Shown piece after piece: positions 45,885 through 58,644 of a DNA stretch of 64,000 nt (its first letter is position 1; every line of letters starts with the position of its first letter). The position numbers and the translations under genes are program-made. This DNA comes from Artocarpus heterophyllus (lineage: Eukaryota > Streptophyta > Magnoliopsida > Rosales > Moraceae): the NCBI GenBank assembly GCA_025403435.1, contig CM046341.1, forward strand, positions 22,281,460 to 22,345,459, in the 5' to 3' direction. The notes under the pieces were generated by a model that ran no database searches, was not told where the DNA came from, and saw only the letters and a program-made list of their open reading frames with translations.

Positions 45885-48169
45885 TGTTGGAAAAACGGTA
45901 CGTAGTGGAATTTTAAAATTTTAAATCAGATTATTTTTTAAAACACAAGTTTGATATGCTAAATACATAAATTAATGACAGATCTTACTAACCTCTTTTG
46001 TATACCAAAGTGGGCTCGAATCCGTGTAGAGAAAAATGTTCAAGAAGTGTCTCAACCAATTGGTCTTCTTTGCTATTCTATATCTGAGATCGGAGTGTGG
46101 GTGATCATACGTCATAAGCTCTTCCTCTGGTGACTCTCATTCTAACCACTTGAGAAGACCTAGAGCTAAGGTTCTTGACGTTAAACAATAGTTCTCAGGG
46201 AGTTTTAGAGTTTCTCAAATTAAAGTACTCACTTTATGCTTCTCAACTAATCTAAATAACTGAAAAAACTCACCCCCCATTTATAGTGGTCGAATTTGGG
46301 GTTAAACGCTATTAGATTAGGCCTCAAAATTTGAGTCCAAATTAACTTTTGATGAAAAACCCATCAAAAATGTCTATACAGATTATCGTACAGTTGGCAG
46401 GCTGATCTAGGAGATCAGCCTGCTGAACTTACTTCATCGACAGGCCAAAGTTTCCCATCACCCTGCCGAACTTATGATACTCTTGATCCACGAGAATATC
46501 TTATTTTCCACCCAAAATTCTTATATAGAGCTTTAGTTCTAATTCAAATGACCTAATAGATAAGTTATCTTATGAAACAGGCATATCCAAATAATCCCAT
46601 AGAAAATAAAATATTATAAAGATAATCCAACATGTTTATATTGAATCAATTTACAAAATTAATTCAACAAATAAACTAACATGAATTATTAAATCGAATC
46701 TTAACGAATTTCAACCAATCTAATAATTTAACATAAGTCACTAATATGTAGGAAAAACATGCCATATCGTTATAGGATTTATAATGAGCTAGTAAAGGGG
46801 ACCCAATGAACATATATAGTTCAAGCTCCTATAATTATAAAATACAATATCCCAGATACATATTTTATAGTTATCAAGTCTAACGCTACTCCACTAAAAG
46901 CTTGGAGCTGCACTCTCGAACTTTATAAAATTACGAAGCTTCAACAAACCAATCGTCCATGACATATCATAATGTGTTGCATCCCTATAGGATATTCAAA
47001 ATCGTCTTAAGGATAAATTTTGTTTTACCTTTCCAATTATTTTAATCTTATGTTCCATTATCATACCATTGGAATACTTACTATCTATAGATAATATGCC
47101 ATTCAGTTACACTTGTGTATTCAAATAGTTGAGCGCTCTAATATTCTAATTACATGATAATGCATATAAGAGAATATCATTAACTCTACAAAAAGAGCTA
47201 TGGATTCCATATCTATGAATAATAAGTCAACGTAAATTAAGAGTCATATCTCTAACGTACTAGTATACACACTATCATTAAATCAGGATGTCACCCTTTT
47301 ATACATCAAATTATACAAGTCAAGAATACGGCCCATTAGTCATTTCAGGATTAAGACACAATACATATGATTGTCTAAAGTGAATTGATTTATACAACTT
47401 TTATGTCCCAATCTAATACATCATTACCTATGACAATGCACCAATGTTTCCACTCGCGGAGTCCCACTCTGATGACTAAGACAAGCCATGTCCCGTTAGG
47501 GATGTAGACAACATAACATCTTAGCAAGAGCAAAGCACCCAACTTTATTCCCTTGATTGCAGATTTTATGATTTAGACTATCACCTTTTAAATTCATGTT
47601 TTCTACATAATTTGTCCATCATATGCACGATTTTTAAAGTTTTAGACTGATAGTTTCAGACTTTTATACATCAAATGATACAAGTCAGGAATACGGCCCA
47701 TTAGCCATTTCAGGATTAAGACACAATACATATGATTGTCTAAAGTGAATTAATTTATACAACTTTTATGTCCCAATCCAATACATCATTACCTATGACA
47801 ATGCACCAATGTTTCCATTCGTGGAGTCCCACTTTGATGACTAAGACAAGCCATGTCCCGTTAGGGATGTAGACAACATAATATCTTAGCACGAACAAAG
47901 CACCCAACTTTATTCTTTTGATTGCAGATTTTATGATTTAGATTATCACCTTTTAAATTCATGTTTACTACATAATTTGTCCATCATATGCATGATCCTT
48001 AAAGGTTTAGACTGATAGTTTCAGACTTTTGTTTGCTTATTATACATTCAATAGAAATGAATATAAAGAAGACAATGTTTAGTATATGAATAATAAATAA
48101 ACTCTTTATTTATAAATGTCTCAAAAAACATATTACAACATGTTATTCTTTAGGGCACTATGTCTAACA
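45885..48169 (-). repeat. copia-B 5' LTR (upstream on the minus strand)
   Basis: 2285 bp, ending CTAACA then the target duplication CACAT. Without an internal 365-bp tandem duplication its length would be about 1920 bp, matching the partner LTR (1908 bp). A TATA box is readable on the minus strand (CTATAAATG near 46270-46280). Palindromic words lie at 46388-46480. Confidence 0.87.
47301..48030 (-). repeat. 365-bp tandem duplication inside copia-B 5' LTR
   Basis: 47301-47665 and 47666-48030 repeat head to tail. Both start ATACATCAAAT.ATACAAGTCA and end ATAGTTTCAGACTTTT, with a few percent difference. The short word CTTTT at both edges could have guided replication slippage or unequal exchange. 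The partner LTR lacks the duplication, so it arose after insertion. Confidence 0.85.
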
Positions 48170-48233
48170 CACATTTGTTGGGGCCTATTTTCTTTTTAAG
48201 GCTTGTTAAGTTCACCACTCATAGTTGGGGTCG

Positions 48234-48534
48234 ATTGTCACTTCTATGATACCACTTTTGATTCCAATCATTTCTGTGAAAAAAATTAAACATATAACTT
48301 TTAAGAAATAGAAAGAGAGAGAAGAGAGAGAAAGAGACATAGGGAGAGAGAGGAGAAAACGTGAAATATAGAGTGAGGGAAGAGAGAGACGAAGAGTTTG
48401 ATGGTGAGATTTTTTATAAGGATAATTTTGATACATTGTATATTAAAATTGCTATAAATCAAAGATATGAAAAAAAAAAAAAAAAAAAGAGATAACATTG
48501 GTGGGTAGAATTGGTACTAGACCTCATTTTCTCC
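48234..48534. repeat. Dispersed GA-rich repeat, copy 2 (right of copia-B)
   Basis: Same block order and orientation as 30007-30305: CACTTCTATGATACCACTTTT, TTTTAAGAAATAGAAAGAGAGAG, GA-rich middle, GGTGAGATTTTTTATAAGGATAA, then a poly(A) run near 48471-48488 and GACCTCATTTTCTCC. It lies about 275 bases upstream of the TOP3B start. Confidence 0.5.
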
Positions 48535-48807
48535 GGTTTACTGTTTGGTCCAGTGTCCTCGTTCCTAACCTTTTCATTCGAACGCTCTCACTGAAGTGAA
48601 AACGGCAAAAATAAAACAAGAAAGAAATTCATTCGGATGCTCTGTCACACTTCTTGCTTAGTTGTTTTCATCAGCGATTTTAAACTTTCGGTGCTCACAG
48701 AAGGCTAAAAAAAAGGAAAAAGAAAAAAAAAATAAATAAAAGGAACAAGCGAAAGAGCTCGCTTCGCTATTGGGAAAGCTCTGATTGCCGATCTTCGCCC
48801 GTCAACA
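48535..48807 (+). promoter_or_regulatory. Proximal promoter and 5' leader region of TOP3B
   Basis: This is the only non-repeat sequence between the GA-rich repeat and the TOP3B start codon. I cannot identify a TATA box with confidence; an A-rich run (48707-48742) lies about 70-100 bases before the ATG. Transposon-derived DNA begins within 300 bases of the gene, so regulatory sequence is likely compact. Transcription start is not determined. Confidence 0.35.
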
Positions 48808-51800
48808 ATGGCTCCTCCGAAAGTTCTGATGGTAATCATGCCGAGAATTCTTCTATGTCTTAGCACAAACAATTTCAGATTCTCAATTCTCATCGTCTTT
48901 TGCTTCGTTTACAGGTCGCTGAGAAGCCCAGCATCGCCCTCTCTATCGCTTCCGCTCTCTCTCGCGGTCAAGTACTCTCCCTCTCTCTCTCTCTCAGATT
49001 CACACATATTTACACTCTGTTTGGATGCCGAGAATGTGTTTGAGATAGGAAATGAACCTGAAGTTTGATTTTTTTTTTTTGAGGTTATTTGTTGTTTGGA
49101 GTACGAGAAAACCAGTGTACTGGGCGTGAAATTTTGTTTCGAAAAATGAAATTTGGATGCAGATGAACATCTTTCTGGTTTAATTTGTTTGGAAGTTGAA
49201 ATCAAACAGATTTTTTACAACTACGAGTATATTGCTGGTTTTTGTTTTTCCTATTTATCGGAATAAATTATTTTACAGTTACTGTGAGAATACATGGCCT
49301 GGATCATGTAGTTAGTGAGTCTTTGGGGTGAGAGTTTGTTTGGAATTTTTCTGAAGCTGTTGAAATTCCAAAAAAAGGTTCAAAATTTAGATGACTTTCG
49401 GCATGATAGTCCTTAGGTTCACCATATAATTTGTGATATTTTTGAATGTCTAGTCTGTGGGAAATTGCTACAATTACCACTCTAGGTTTGGAAAACTTGG
49501 TTTGTGATGTGGAAGATATACGCTTGTTGCAGCCATTACGTCGCTGAAGAAAAGCATGGTCCTAAAAATTTAAAGCAATGTTGAAGGTCGGGGTTGTGTG
49601 AAAATAAACCTATCAAGTGGAATCGACTTTGCAGGAGTTGACAATAGCATAGAAGATTAAACTTTCTGTATCCTTCATTGGAAAAAATAATGCTTCTGGT
49701 CATGGTGGACCAAGATGGGAATGTGTTCCTGCAAGATGAGATGCTCTGTTACAAATTAAGAGCAGCTTATCAGTGGGATAGTTCTGTTTGTTCTTCCTGC
49801 TTGCATGAAGCCTCTCTTTTAGCTCTGCTTGGGGAGCTATTCAGCAAAGTCTTACCAAAAAGAAGAGTGTGGAATTTCATTTGGTTTCATTTCTCTGCTT
49901 ATTGTGCAAAACGGATTGAGTACAAAAGAATTAAAGAGAATTTTGAGTTGATGGAATCACTTCTTTCTTCTTTCTGTGAAGTGTATGAAAACCACGCAAC
50001 ATTTGTCTCCATGATGTTTTGTAAAATGTTTTGAAACTTGTATTATGTTAAGCTTTCTTTGATGTTTACTGAAATGTACATCAAGCTCTATATGATATTT
50101 CGTTCTACTATTTTCCACCTTCGTCATTTCTTTTCATTTGACTATGAAGTTATGACTTACATCTTAGGGAACTTAGTTGGAAGAGGGCCACCGTAGCATT
50201 TGAACTCTTGAATGCAGTAGCTCAGTTGCCTTGAGGAGGTAGAAATGAGAACCAAGGGTGGTAGATGTTGTGAAGTTGTTTTAAACGGAGATGGAATGTT
50301 TGGATGGGCTTATTTTCTATGTGAGCTCATCAATGGGAAAATAGGGGGTTGGAGACTGGAGAAGGGAGGATTGCTGTTGTCTTTCAGTATTTTGAAAGAT
50401 TTGACTTGGCTTTTTATATTTTAAGAAGCTTAAGAAGCTCTTTGAAGGATGAGACGTTGGTGTAGTAGCTCTCATTTTGAAATTTTCTTAGGCGCTATTG
50501 GAGGACTGTGCAGACTGATATTATTTTCTATTTTATGAAAGTTTTCTTCTTGAAGATATTAGATCATTTCATTAGCTATTTTCATGCAAGAGCAGAAAAG
50601 CAGTTGATGATTTTCAGGCACGGGAGGGGACTATTACTAGAATAAATCAATTGATTTCCTGTCTTGCAAGCAGACAATAAAAACTGTTATGCATTTTATT
50701 CAGCTTGCTCTTATCTATTTAGATTCAGTGTTATGGAGGGAAGGGCCATATTAGGAGGAGAGAAAAAATAAGTTGGTATTGGTTTTTTCGGAATCATAAT
50801 TTCAGCAATGTGTCCCTTCTTTTGAAACTGGGGATAATGTTAATGCACTTGTTGTACCTATATAATGGCTGACTCTCTCTCTCTCTCTCTCTCGTTTGAA
50901 AAGAAACAAACATCTCTTATCAATAAATTAGAAATTATGTTTAAGAGACTAAGAGCAAGAAAATTTCTCAAGTAGATCTAGCAAAAACTACAAGAAGGAA
51001 GACCAACCTCTAACTAGGTTATCAGAATGTATACTTCAAGATTGCTGATTTTTGTTATCTTCCTAATTGAGAAGTTATGTTTCATTAACATATATATTGC
51101 TTAGGAATTGTGGAATATGATATGCCTCTTGACACAGTTTTTGACATAGTGTAAAATTTATTAGAAAAGAAAGCTACGTAGTGTTACATATTTGAACTAG
51201 TTCTACATGCTCTGTAAGTGCAAGTACATGCTTTATCTCTGTTATGCTTCTTAGTCTTTTGCCCTATTTCTTTGAATGTTATTTTGTCATCTTAATAACA
51301 TTGATAATTCAAGAGCCAATTGAGGCTAGCTTTAGTGGGTGTGTGAGTTGAAAAGTTTTCAATGTATTTCATCTTAGGTTCAATGCCCATGGGGATAGTG
51401 GGAAAAAAAAATTTATGAGTCAAGTTATTTTTGCATTCTCTCAAACAACTCATCAGAAAGAAGATTAATTCAATTTTAAATTTTGTTGTTGAACAATTGA
51501 TGCTCTACAAATAAAACCCATTATATTTACTTTGTGCAGACGACCAAAATATTACATCAATAAGCTTATACGTTTAGATTAGTTCTATTTTATTGCAAGT
51601 ACACACTTGATCTCAGTTATACTTAGTCTTTTGACATGTTTCTTTACACGGTTTTTTGTGTTTTTAAATTTATTTTGTTCCTTTTTTTTTTTAAATGATT
51701 TCAATAACATTCATCGTTCAAGCTATATCTTCATTCTCCAGATGAATACAAGGAGGAGTAGTACAGAAGTCCATGAATTTGATGGGAATTTTCTTGGATA

Positions 51801-54800
51801 CCGGGCACATTATAAAGTAACATCAGTAATTGGGCATATTTTCAGGTTGTTATATCATTTGCTTTTGAAATAGTGAAAAGAAACATTATCAAGTGGTACT
51901 AGCTTTATAATAGATCTGTGATAAGTTTATAGTTGTTTTCGGAATTGTCCTCCAATATTAGTAATTTGTGTTCTTTAGAATGATCTTTCTGTTAATTGTT
52001 TTTCATGATAAATGAACATTTAATTCATCATTAATGAAAAAGGAAAGATTATTTAATCTTTTGTTTTTCAATGAATTTGTTTCAACTTTTGACCCTCATC
52101 AACAACCTTTTTTTTTTTTTTTGCTTGAAAAGTTCCTGCACCCTGCCCAGGATTTGATCCTGGCCCTTAACCCCCAACCCCAAACACAACCCCCCCCCCT
52201 CCCCCCCATCCCAACCACTGGGCTAATCCCAGTGGTGTAACAACGTAATAATGCATAGAGAACACCCATTTTTGGTCCTCCCTATTCTTCTCTGTGTTTG
52301 CGCTCGTGTAATGGGATTGATCCTCCCTCTTCTAATTTTTTTGGTATTGTTTGCGCTTTTCAAGCTGTGATTTGTGCGTAGCCTGAGATGTTGTGATTTA
52401 TTAAAGTTAAAGCTATAAAAAATTGATGGGAAGCACGTAAATTTAATTTTGGTTGGTTTCTGATGAGAATTTAACCCTAACAGAGAAATTGAACTGAAAA
52501 TATTTATTGAAGAAGATTGAAGAATTGCAGATGAAGTTGACAAACCCTAACAATGACTAAAAGAACACAGATACAAGAATATCAACTATAAGCTCTCCCC
52601 AAGGGTTATTCCCCAAATTCCCACTAGTTTGACCTCCCCCATCTCTAGCTACTAATTACTTATTTATGTTAAAAATTCTATCTTACAAACTCTAAACCAA
52701 TCGCTAACAGAAAACTGACAAACAGTTACAACTCTCTAACTTGGCTACGGACTGGCGGCCTATTATTATAATGTATGCTAGAGCCTATCAGGTTCTTAAA
52801 ATTGATGAAGATGATCGGCTTGCATTGACAAACAATGTCACCAAGTATCAACTGTAAGCTCTTAATAAAGTGTGTTACTTTATGATCTGGTGGTTTTGGC
52901 GAACTGATCAGGGGCCTGTACTTTTTTGTTTCATAAGTCCATAAAGATTGAAGGTCGTTAATTTGTTACTTTCTTCACAACTCACATGCTCTGGGATCCT
53001 CTTATAATTATCTTTCACAAAGAGAGCAACTTCAAACAGGTAGTATTTTAAATAAGGATCTTAGCGTTATAAGATTTTGAGCGGATAATTAACGTAAAAT
53101 GAGAATATGATGTAGATAACAATCTTCTAAAGCCAATAAATTCATATGTGGCATTATTCTCGGCTAGAATGGTCGACCATGAACCCTGTTAGCTTAAAAT
53201 GGCTTTTTATAGGCAAGTTTTACAAACACAGGTTTCTGTTCACGTCTGAAAAGCTAATAATTTTTTTACACGATTTGAAATATTTGTTTCATGTGATATA
53301 TCATTTTTTTTTCTTGCATGTCTTACTCAAAATGAGTTAGCTATATTTTCTAACAAAGATATTTCTTTTATCTCTGTATTTAGTGTAGATTTTCCACAAA
53401 AATATCGAGACTGGGCATCAACTGATCCTTTGGATCTTTTTCAAGCCCCAATTGTTAAGAATGAAGCAAACCCAAAGGTACTTTGTGTTCTTTGCTACTG
53501 TTCTTTCCTCCGCGCTTTATCCCTAACAGTTTCTTTATTTGATTATGCAAAGCTCTTGCACAATCTTGTTGGTTAGCCTGAATATTGTGCTTATTAAAGT
53601 AGTTGGCAAAATGCTAAGGTTTCTCCCTGCTTAAGAACACAATTAAAACATTATTTGTGTGTATGTAACTGGAGCTTGCTTTGAGCTATATAGTGTTTGG
53701 AACTTTAGATTGCCCAAGATATTCTCATGATGCATTTTAATGGCATGGATAGCTTTCATGTCGTCACCTTGCTTATTGACACTGGACAAAGTGAACTTGT
53801 TCACCTTTTCACATTTTTTTTTTTTTTACTTTTTTGCTTTTCCCTTAGAGAGTTCTATGCCGTTGGTTGTGATTAAAAAAAAAGGTTTTTCTGTTTCAAT
53901 TAATATATATTTTGACTGTTTCTTTTGGTGTACAGGCGCATATATGTAGGCATTTAAATCAAGAAGCTCGTGATTGTGGTTATTTGGTTTTATGGCTGGA
54001 TTGTGATCGTGAAGGAGAAAATATATGTTTTGAAGGTAGCATTCTAGTTTCTCTTACTTATTCCTTTCATATGTATATTTCAGGGTCAGTTTAACAGAAT
54101 TGTAAGAAATGCTTGAACAAAAGAACAAGGGTAGTCTTGTAGTGATTTATTTTATTTTATTGTATTTATTTATTTGTTTATTTTTATCTATTTTTAATTA
54201 TTCTTTTTCTAAAATCCACTATTTTCAAAGAACGTACACCATCAACGACCACTGAAGAAAGTCTCGTGTATCTAATTTATTACAAACCTAGAATACTAAT
54301 AAGATTTCTACCAAGCACTTGCACGAACAAAAGCACATGCTTTCTATTAATGTGTGTGTGGGGTTAGGATACACATATCTGGATCTTTATCCTTGTGTGG
54401 GTGGATTTCTCATCCATCCTGAACTGAACTTTATAGATAAGTTGTTTTTCTATTTCTGGCCAACGAAGATATGCTGGTTCAAAATCTTCTTTGTGATACA
54501 TATTATTCAAATGCAAGAATTATATGAACTCACACTCACACTAATAAGATTAAGAAAAATGTTTGTCAACTCAAGCTGTGCATGTTGTGCAAAAGAGGCG
54601 GGGAGATGAGGGACCACTTATTCTTGCAATGTCTGTTCCCTTATGGTTTATGGTGCTTACTACTGAAGGATCTGGGCATCGATTTGGTGTTTCCAAGGAG
54701 CTGCAGCAAAGCTTCTTTCTTTGGGTTTGTTTCAAAATGGAGTTGTCTACTGGGGAGGGTTGCAACGTTAGCCATATAGTCGGGAATTTGGTTGGAAAGA

Positions 54801-57800
54801 AACCTAAGAATTTTTGACAAATTAGAGGAGGATTTTTCAGTCTTTTGGGATAAGATCAAAGCAAATATCACCTTTTGGATTTCACCTGACAAAGAATTTA
54901 TCGATCTGATGTTTTCTGACCTCCTTGGAGATTAGTCTTCATTTTTATAGTTTTTGTTTGTCAGTTTCTTCTTCTTCTTCTTCTTCTTCTTCTTTTGTTT
55001 TGATGAGGATATTTCCCTATTAATAGTAATTCCTTTCCCCTCTATCAATAAATTTCTTTGTTTCTTTTTCAAAAAAAAAAAAAAAAACCCTAGTCAGTCA
55101 AATTTGAATAATATGGAAATAAAATCTGTTGGATGCTAATTATCAAGGTATTTTCGGTTTAGCACTAGGCTTATAAATTGTTGTTAACATATTGAAGTCT
55201 CTAAATTCAGTTTATTATTGCAGTTCTTGAATGTACTGGCTTTGGTGTAAATGACAAAAGTAGAAGGGTTTACCGTGCGCGGTTTTCCTCTGTTACTGAG
55301 AAGGATATTTTAAGGGCCATGGATAATCTTGTTGAACCTAATAGAGATGAGGCACTTGCTGTTGATGCTCGGCAAGAGATAGATTTGAAAGTTGGAGTTG
55401 CATTTACACGATTTCAAACAAATTACTTCCAAGGGAAATATGGGAATCTTGATTCTAGAGTTATCTCGTGGGTTCTCTAATCTCTTTCTTAGTTGTATGG
55501 CATATTTTATTTATATGTGTGAACTGATACAGTTTGTGCTTTTGATTATAGTTCTCCCTCTTCCTCCATTTCGTCTGAGTTGTGCAAGTGAGTGAAGGAG
55601 TATCAAGCTACCTCTTGCATTATTTAGTGGGACGAATGTCATTATTTAGTAGAATCAACACTTCTGCATTTTACTTGTTAAAAAAAAATAATAAATAAAT
55701 AAAATAAAACTCATGAAAAGGGGAACAAAAATAAGTATATTTTCAAGGGGAGTTACTGAGCGTCTTTTTTTTTTTTTTTTTGTAAAAATCAGGATTTTTT
55801 ATTGTTATTATTATTTTAAGAATATGCCTTTTTTTTTTAAAATTTTGTTTCATTCTTTCTTTCTGTTTTCTCTTTTATTTTATTTTTGGGCATTTGAGAT
55901 GTCAGGAGGTCAACTTGGTGAAAATCTAGGTGGATTTTGGTTACTTCGTTTACATAGAAGAATGCAGAGTGGTATTTTTTATATAAATTTCAGGATATAT
56001 AATTTTTTCAAAATATTTTATCCTTAAAAAAAAAAAAAACTTTGCTTCTTTGCTTCTTTCTCTTTTCTATCTATTTTTATTTATATTTTTTTTGGGTCTT
56101 TGAGCTGTTAGGAGGCCAGCTAGGTGAAAATCGAGGTAGATTTTGGTTAATTCATTCATATAGAAGTGTAATAAATCTATTTCTTCTTTTTTGAGTAGAT
56201 TTTAATTGAGTCATTGATGTGTTATATTTTAATTTCATGTGTCGATTTATCCTACTTTTTGCCTCTTTCAGTTATGGACCATGTCAAACTCCAACCCTTG
56301 GGTTTTGCGTACAACGCTATTTGCAGATAAGCACATTTAAGCCAGAAAAATTTTGGTCGTTACACACCTATATTTTGCAAAGTGGCTATGAACTTCAACT
56401 AGAATGGGAACGTCAGAAGTTGTTCGACTTAGATGTGGGGCGCTCTTTGCTTTAAACTTGGCTTGTCTTGCCTTTCCTTTACATAGAAATGCTTTCTTAT
56501 GCTTCTGTTTTGCAGGCTGCTACAATGTTTCAAAAGATAGTAATGGAAGATGGAATTGTAGAAGTGACTGAAATATCAGAAAAGCAGGAAATCAAAAGTC
56601 GCCCTCCTGGTCTTAATACAGTGAATCTTCTGAAGGTCAGAACAAATGAAGATTGATTTAATTAAATTTATGCAATCTCTTATTCCATGGATAGTGTGAA
56701 TAAGCATTCTTATTTTACATGCTAAATGAGTAGGTCGTTGTTATGGGTAATAGTTATTAGGAGGAGTGCTAGCAACACTCTCTTTCTCACTCTTTTTTAC
56801 CATGGTTTAAAAAGGCGTTCGAGGCATACGCCTCGAGGTACGCCTCAGTTTGAGGTGCTCAATTCAGCGCTTCAAGGCTTAAGCCTTGAATGGCTTGAAC
56901 AAGGCTTATGCTTTTTTTCATTGAGGCGTGCGCCTTGAGGCGTTTTCGCCTTAAGGCTTATGAGGCGTGAGCCTCAGATTGAAGGCTATTTTGAGCCGGT
57001 TTTCAGCCCAATCTTTTTTTCCCTTTTAAAGAAAGTCAACCCTAATACCAAAATTGGGTTTTAATCTGATCAAAATATGCAAATAGATTTTCAAACACTA
57101 AGTCTACCATCTTCTTCATCATCTGGCCCCTTCTTCATCATCGACCCTCTCTTCATCTTCAACCCTTGCAACTTTCAAGCCCATTGCACTATGAGCAGTG
57201 ACTAGAGCGACGACCCACCGGCAATAGCCACCTCTAGATTTTGACCTCCTCAGCCCTCACTCCTTAGGTTTTTTTTTTTTTCCTTCTTTTATTTTTTACC
57301 GTAGGCTGGGTTTTTTTTTTTTTTTTTCCCCCTCTTATAGCTATTGTAGTAATGTATATTTTATAGAAGTAGGTGTTATACAAAAGTTATAATGTTGTAT
57401 AAGATGAAAGTTATATAAAGAGAGCAGTATGTGATTTTTTATTCATTTAGATCTACAGTTGTTTTATTTTCTCAAAAAAAAAAAAGTCATCTTGTGTGCT
57501 ATAAAAGCTATGTAAGTATAAATATATAAGAAGAGCAGTAGCATATATATTATATTGTGTGTGTTTTATGCACTTTCTTATTGTGTCTTATAGTTTTGTG
57601 ATGAACTAAGTGTGTGTTTCATGGCATGTTTATGAATTTTATTCAACTTTCTGAATTTTTTATTTTACATTAGAGGCTTACGCCTCAATCCGCCTCAAGG
57701 TTTACGCCTCGCCTCAATTAGACAAAACGCCTTGGTTCCCGTTTTCGCCTTTTAAAACCTTATTTTTTACACTCTATTCAATCACGGCTTGATATGTGGA

Positions 57801-58593
57801 ATCCGCTAATATATAAATTATTATTTAAATAAAAAATAAGATAGTGGAGTCTACGTGCGAGACAATGAATGGAGAGAGTGTAAAAGAGAGTGAGAAAGAC
57901 AGTGCAACTAGCACTCCTCTAGTTATTAAGCTTTACATACAGTAGTCATATTGAGAAGACAATTATTCCATATGGTTGCTATGCGATAAGTGAGCTCTTC
58001 TTGCTTGCTCGTTAAGTTGTAAAGAAAACCAAGGAAATGATAGTTCTTCATGTAGGGCTGTCAAGACAAATGGGATAAGACGGCTGCTATGTAGCACGTT
58101 TAAGTGAATATGTCATTCTACCAAAAAGGGGAAGAAAAAAATAAAGCTTTTTACATACTATACTTATGTAAGCATGAATGCATGATTAAGAAGAGCGAGG
58201 AAAATTGGATTTTAGAGAAATCAGATAAACTCATGTTTTTGGTGTCTTTTCGATCTTTGGGTGGAAAATACTTTTGAACATATTTATTGTAGTTATAGAG
58301 TTAAAATAGTATTCTGCTGTAAAGGCTTAACTTAATTTCCCAAGTTCATAAAGAAATAGTTCAGAAATAATACAAGAAATAGTTCAGAAATAATACTCCA
58401 TTGTGTGTGTGTGTGTTTTACTCTTTGTAAATTTTGATTCAGGTTGCTTCAAGTGCATTGAGCCTTGGACCTCAAGTAGCCATGCATGTAGCTGAACGCT
58501 TGTATACTCAAGGGTTCATCAGGTAGTAATGTCATCCAAAATTCTGTCTCCATTTTAACTATTTGGTTTTTCAATTTTTCCTTTGGTTATATA

Positions 58594-58644
<51 letters not shown>

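Larger units (their letters stand above)
30325..48169 (-). mobile_element. Ty1/copia LTR retrotransposon copia-B, 17.8 kb, carrying a nested gypsy insertion
   Basis: Minus-strand element of the same family as copia-A. LTRs lie at 30325-32232 and 45885-48169, with TGTTGG / CTAACA ends on the plus strand. Exact 5-bp target duplications CACAT flank it (30320-30324 and 48170-48174), proving that the two distant LTRs belong to one insertion. Copia gag and pol occupy 32247-36190. The leader is split by gypsy-B (36422-44666) and resumes at 44667-45870 up to the primer site. The LTRs are clearly more diverged than those of copia-A or gypsy-A. All coding parts are broken. Confidence 0.9.

Noticed and set aside
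49678..50034. 118-codon open frame in TOP3B intron 2
   Set aside because: No recognisable family, and TOP3B exons 2 and 3 join in phase across it. Left as unsupported.
52108..52240. Functional tRNA gene
   Set aside because: Box A and box B words are present, but the spacing is distorted by a poly(C) run, no cloverleaf is evident, and a poly(A) tail follows. A SINE fits better.
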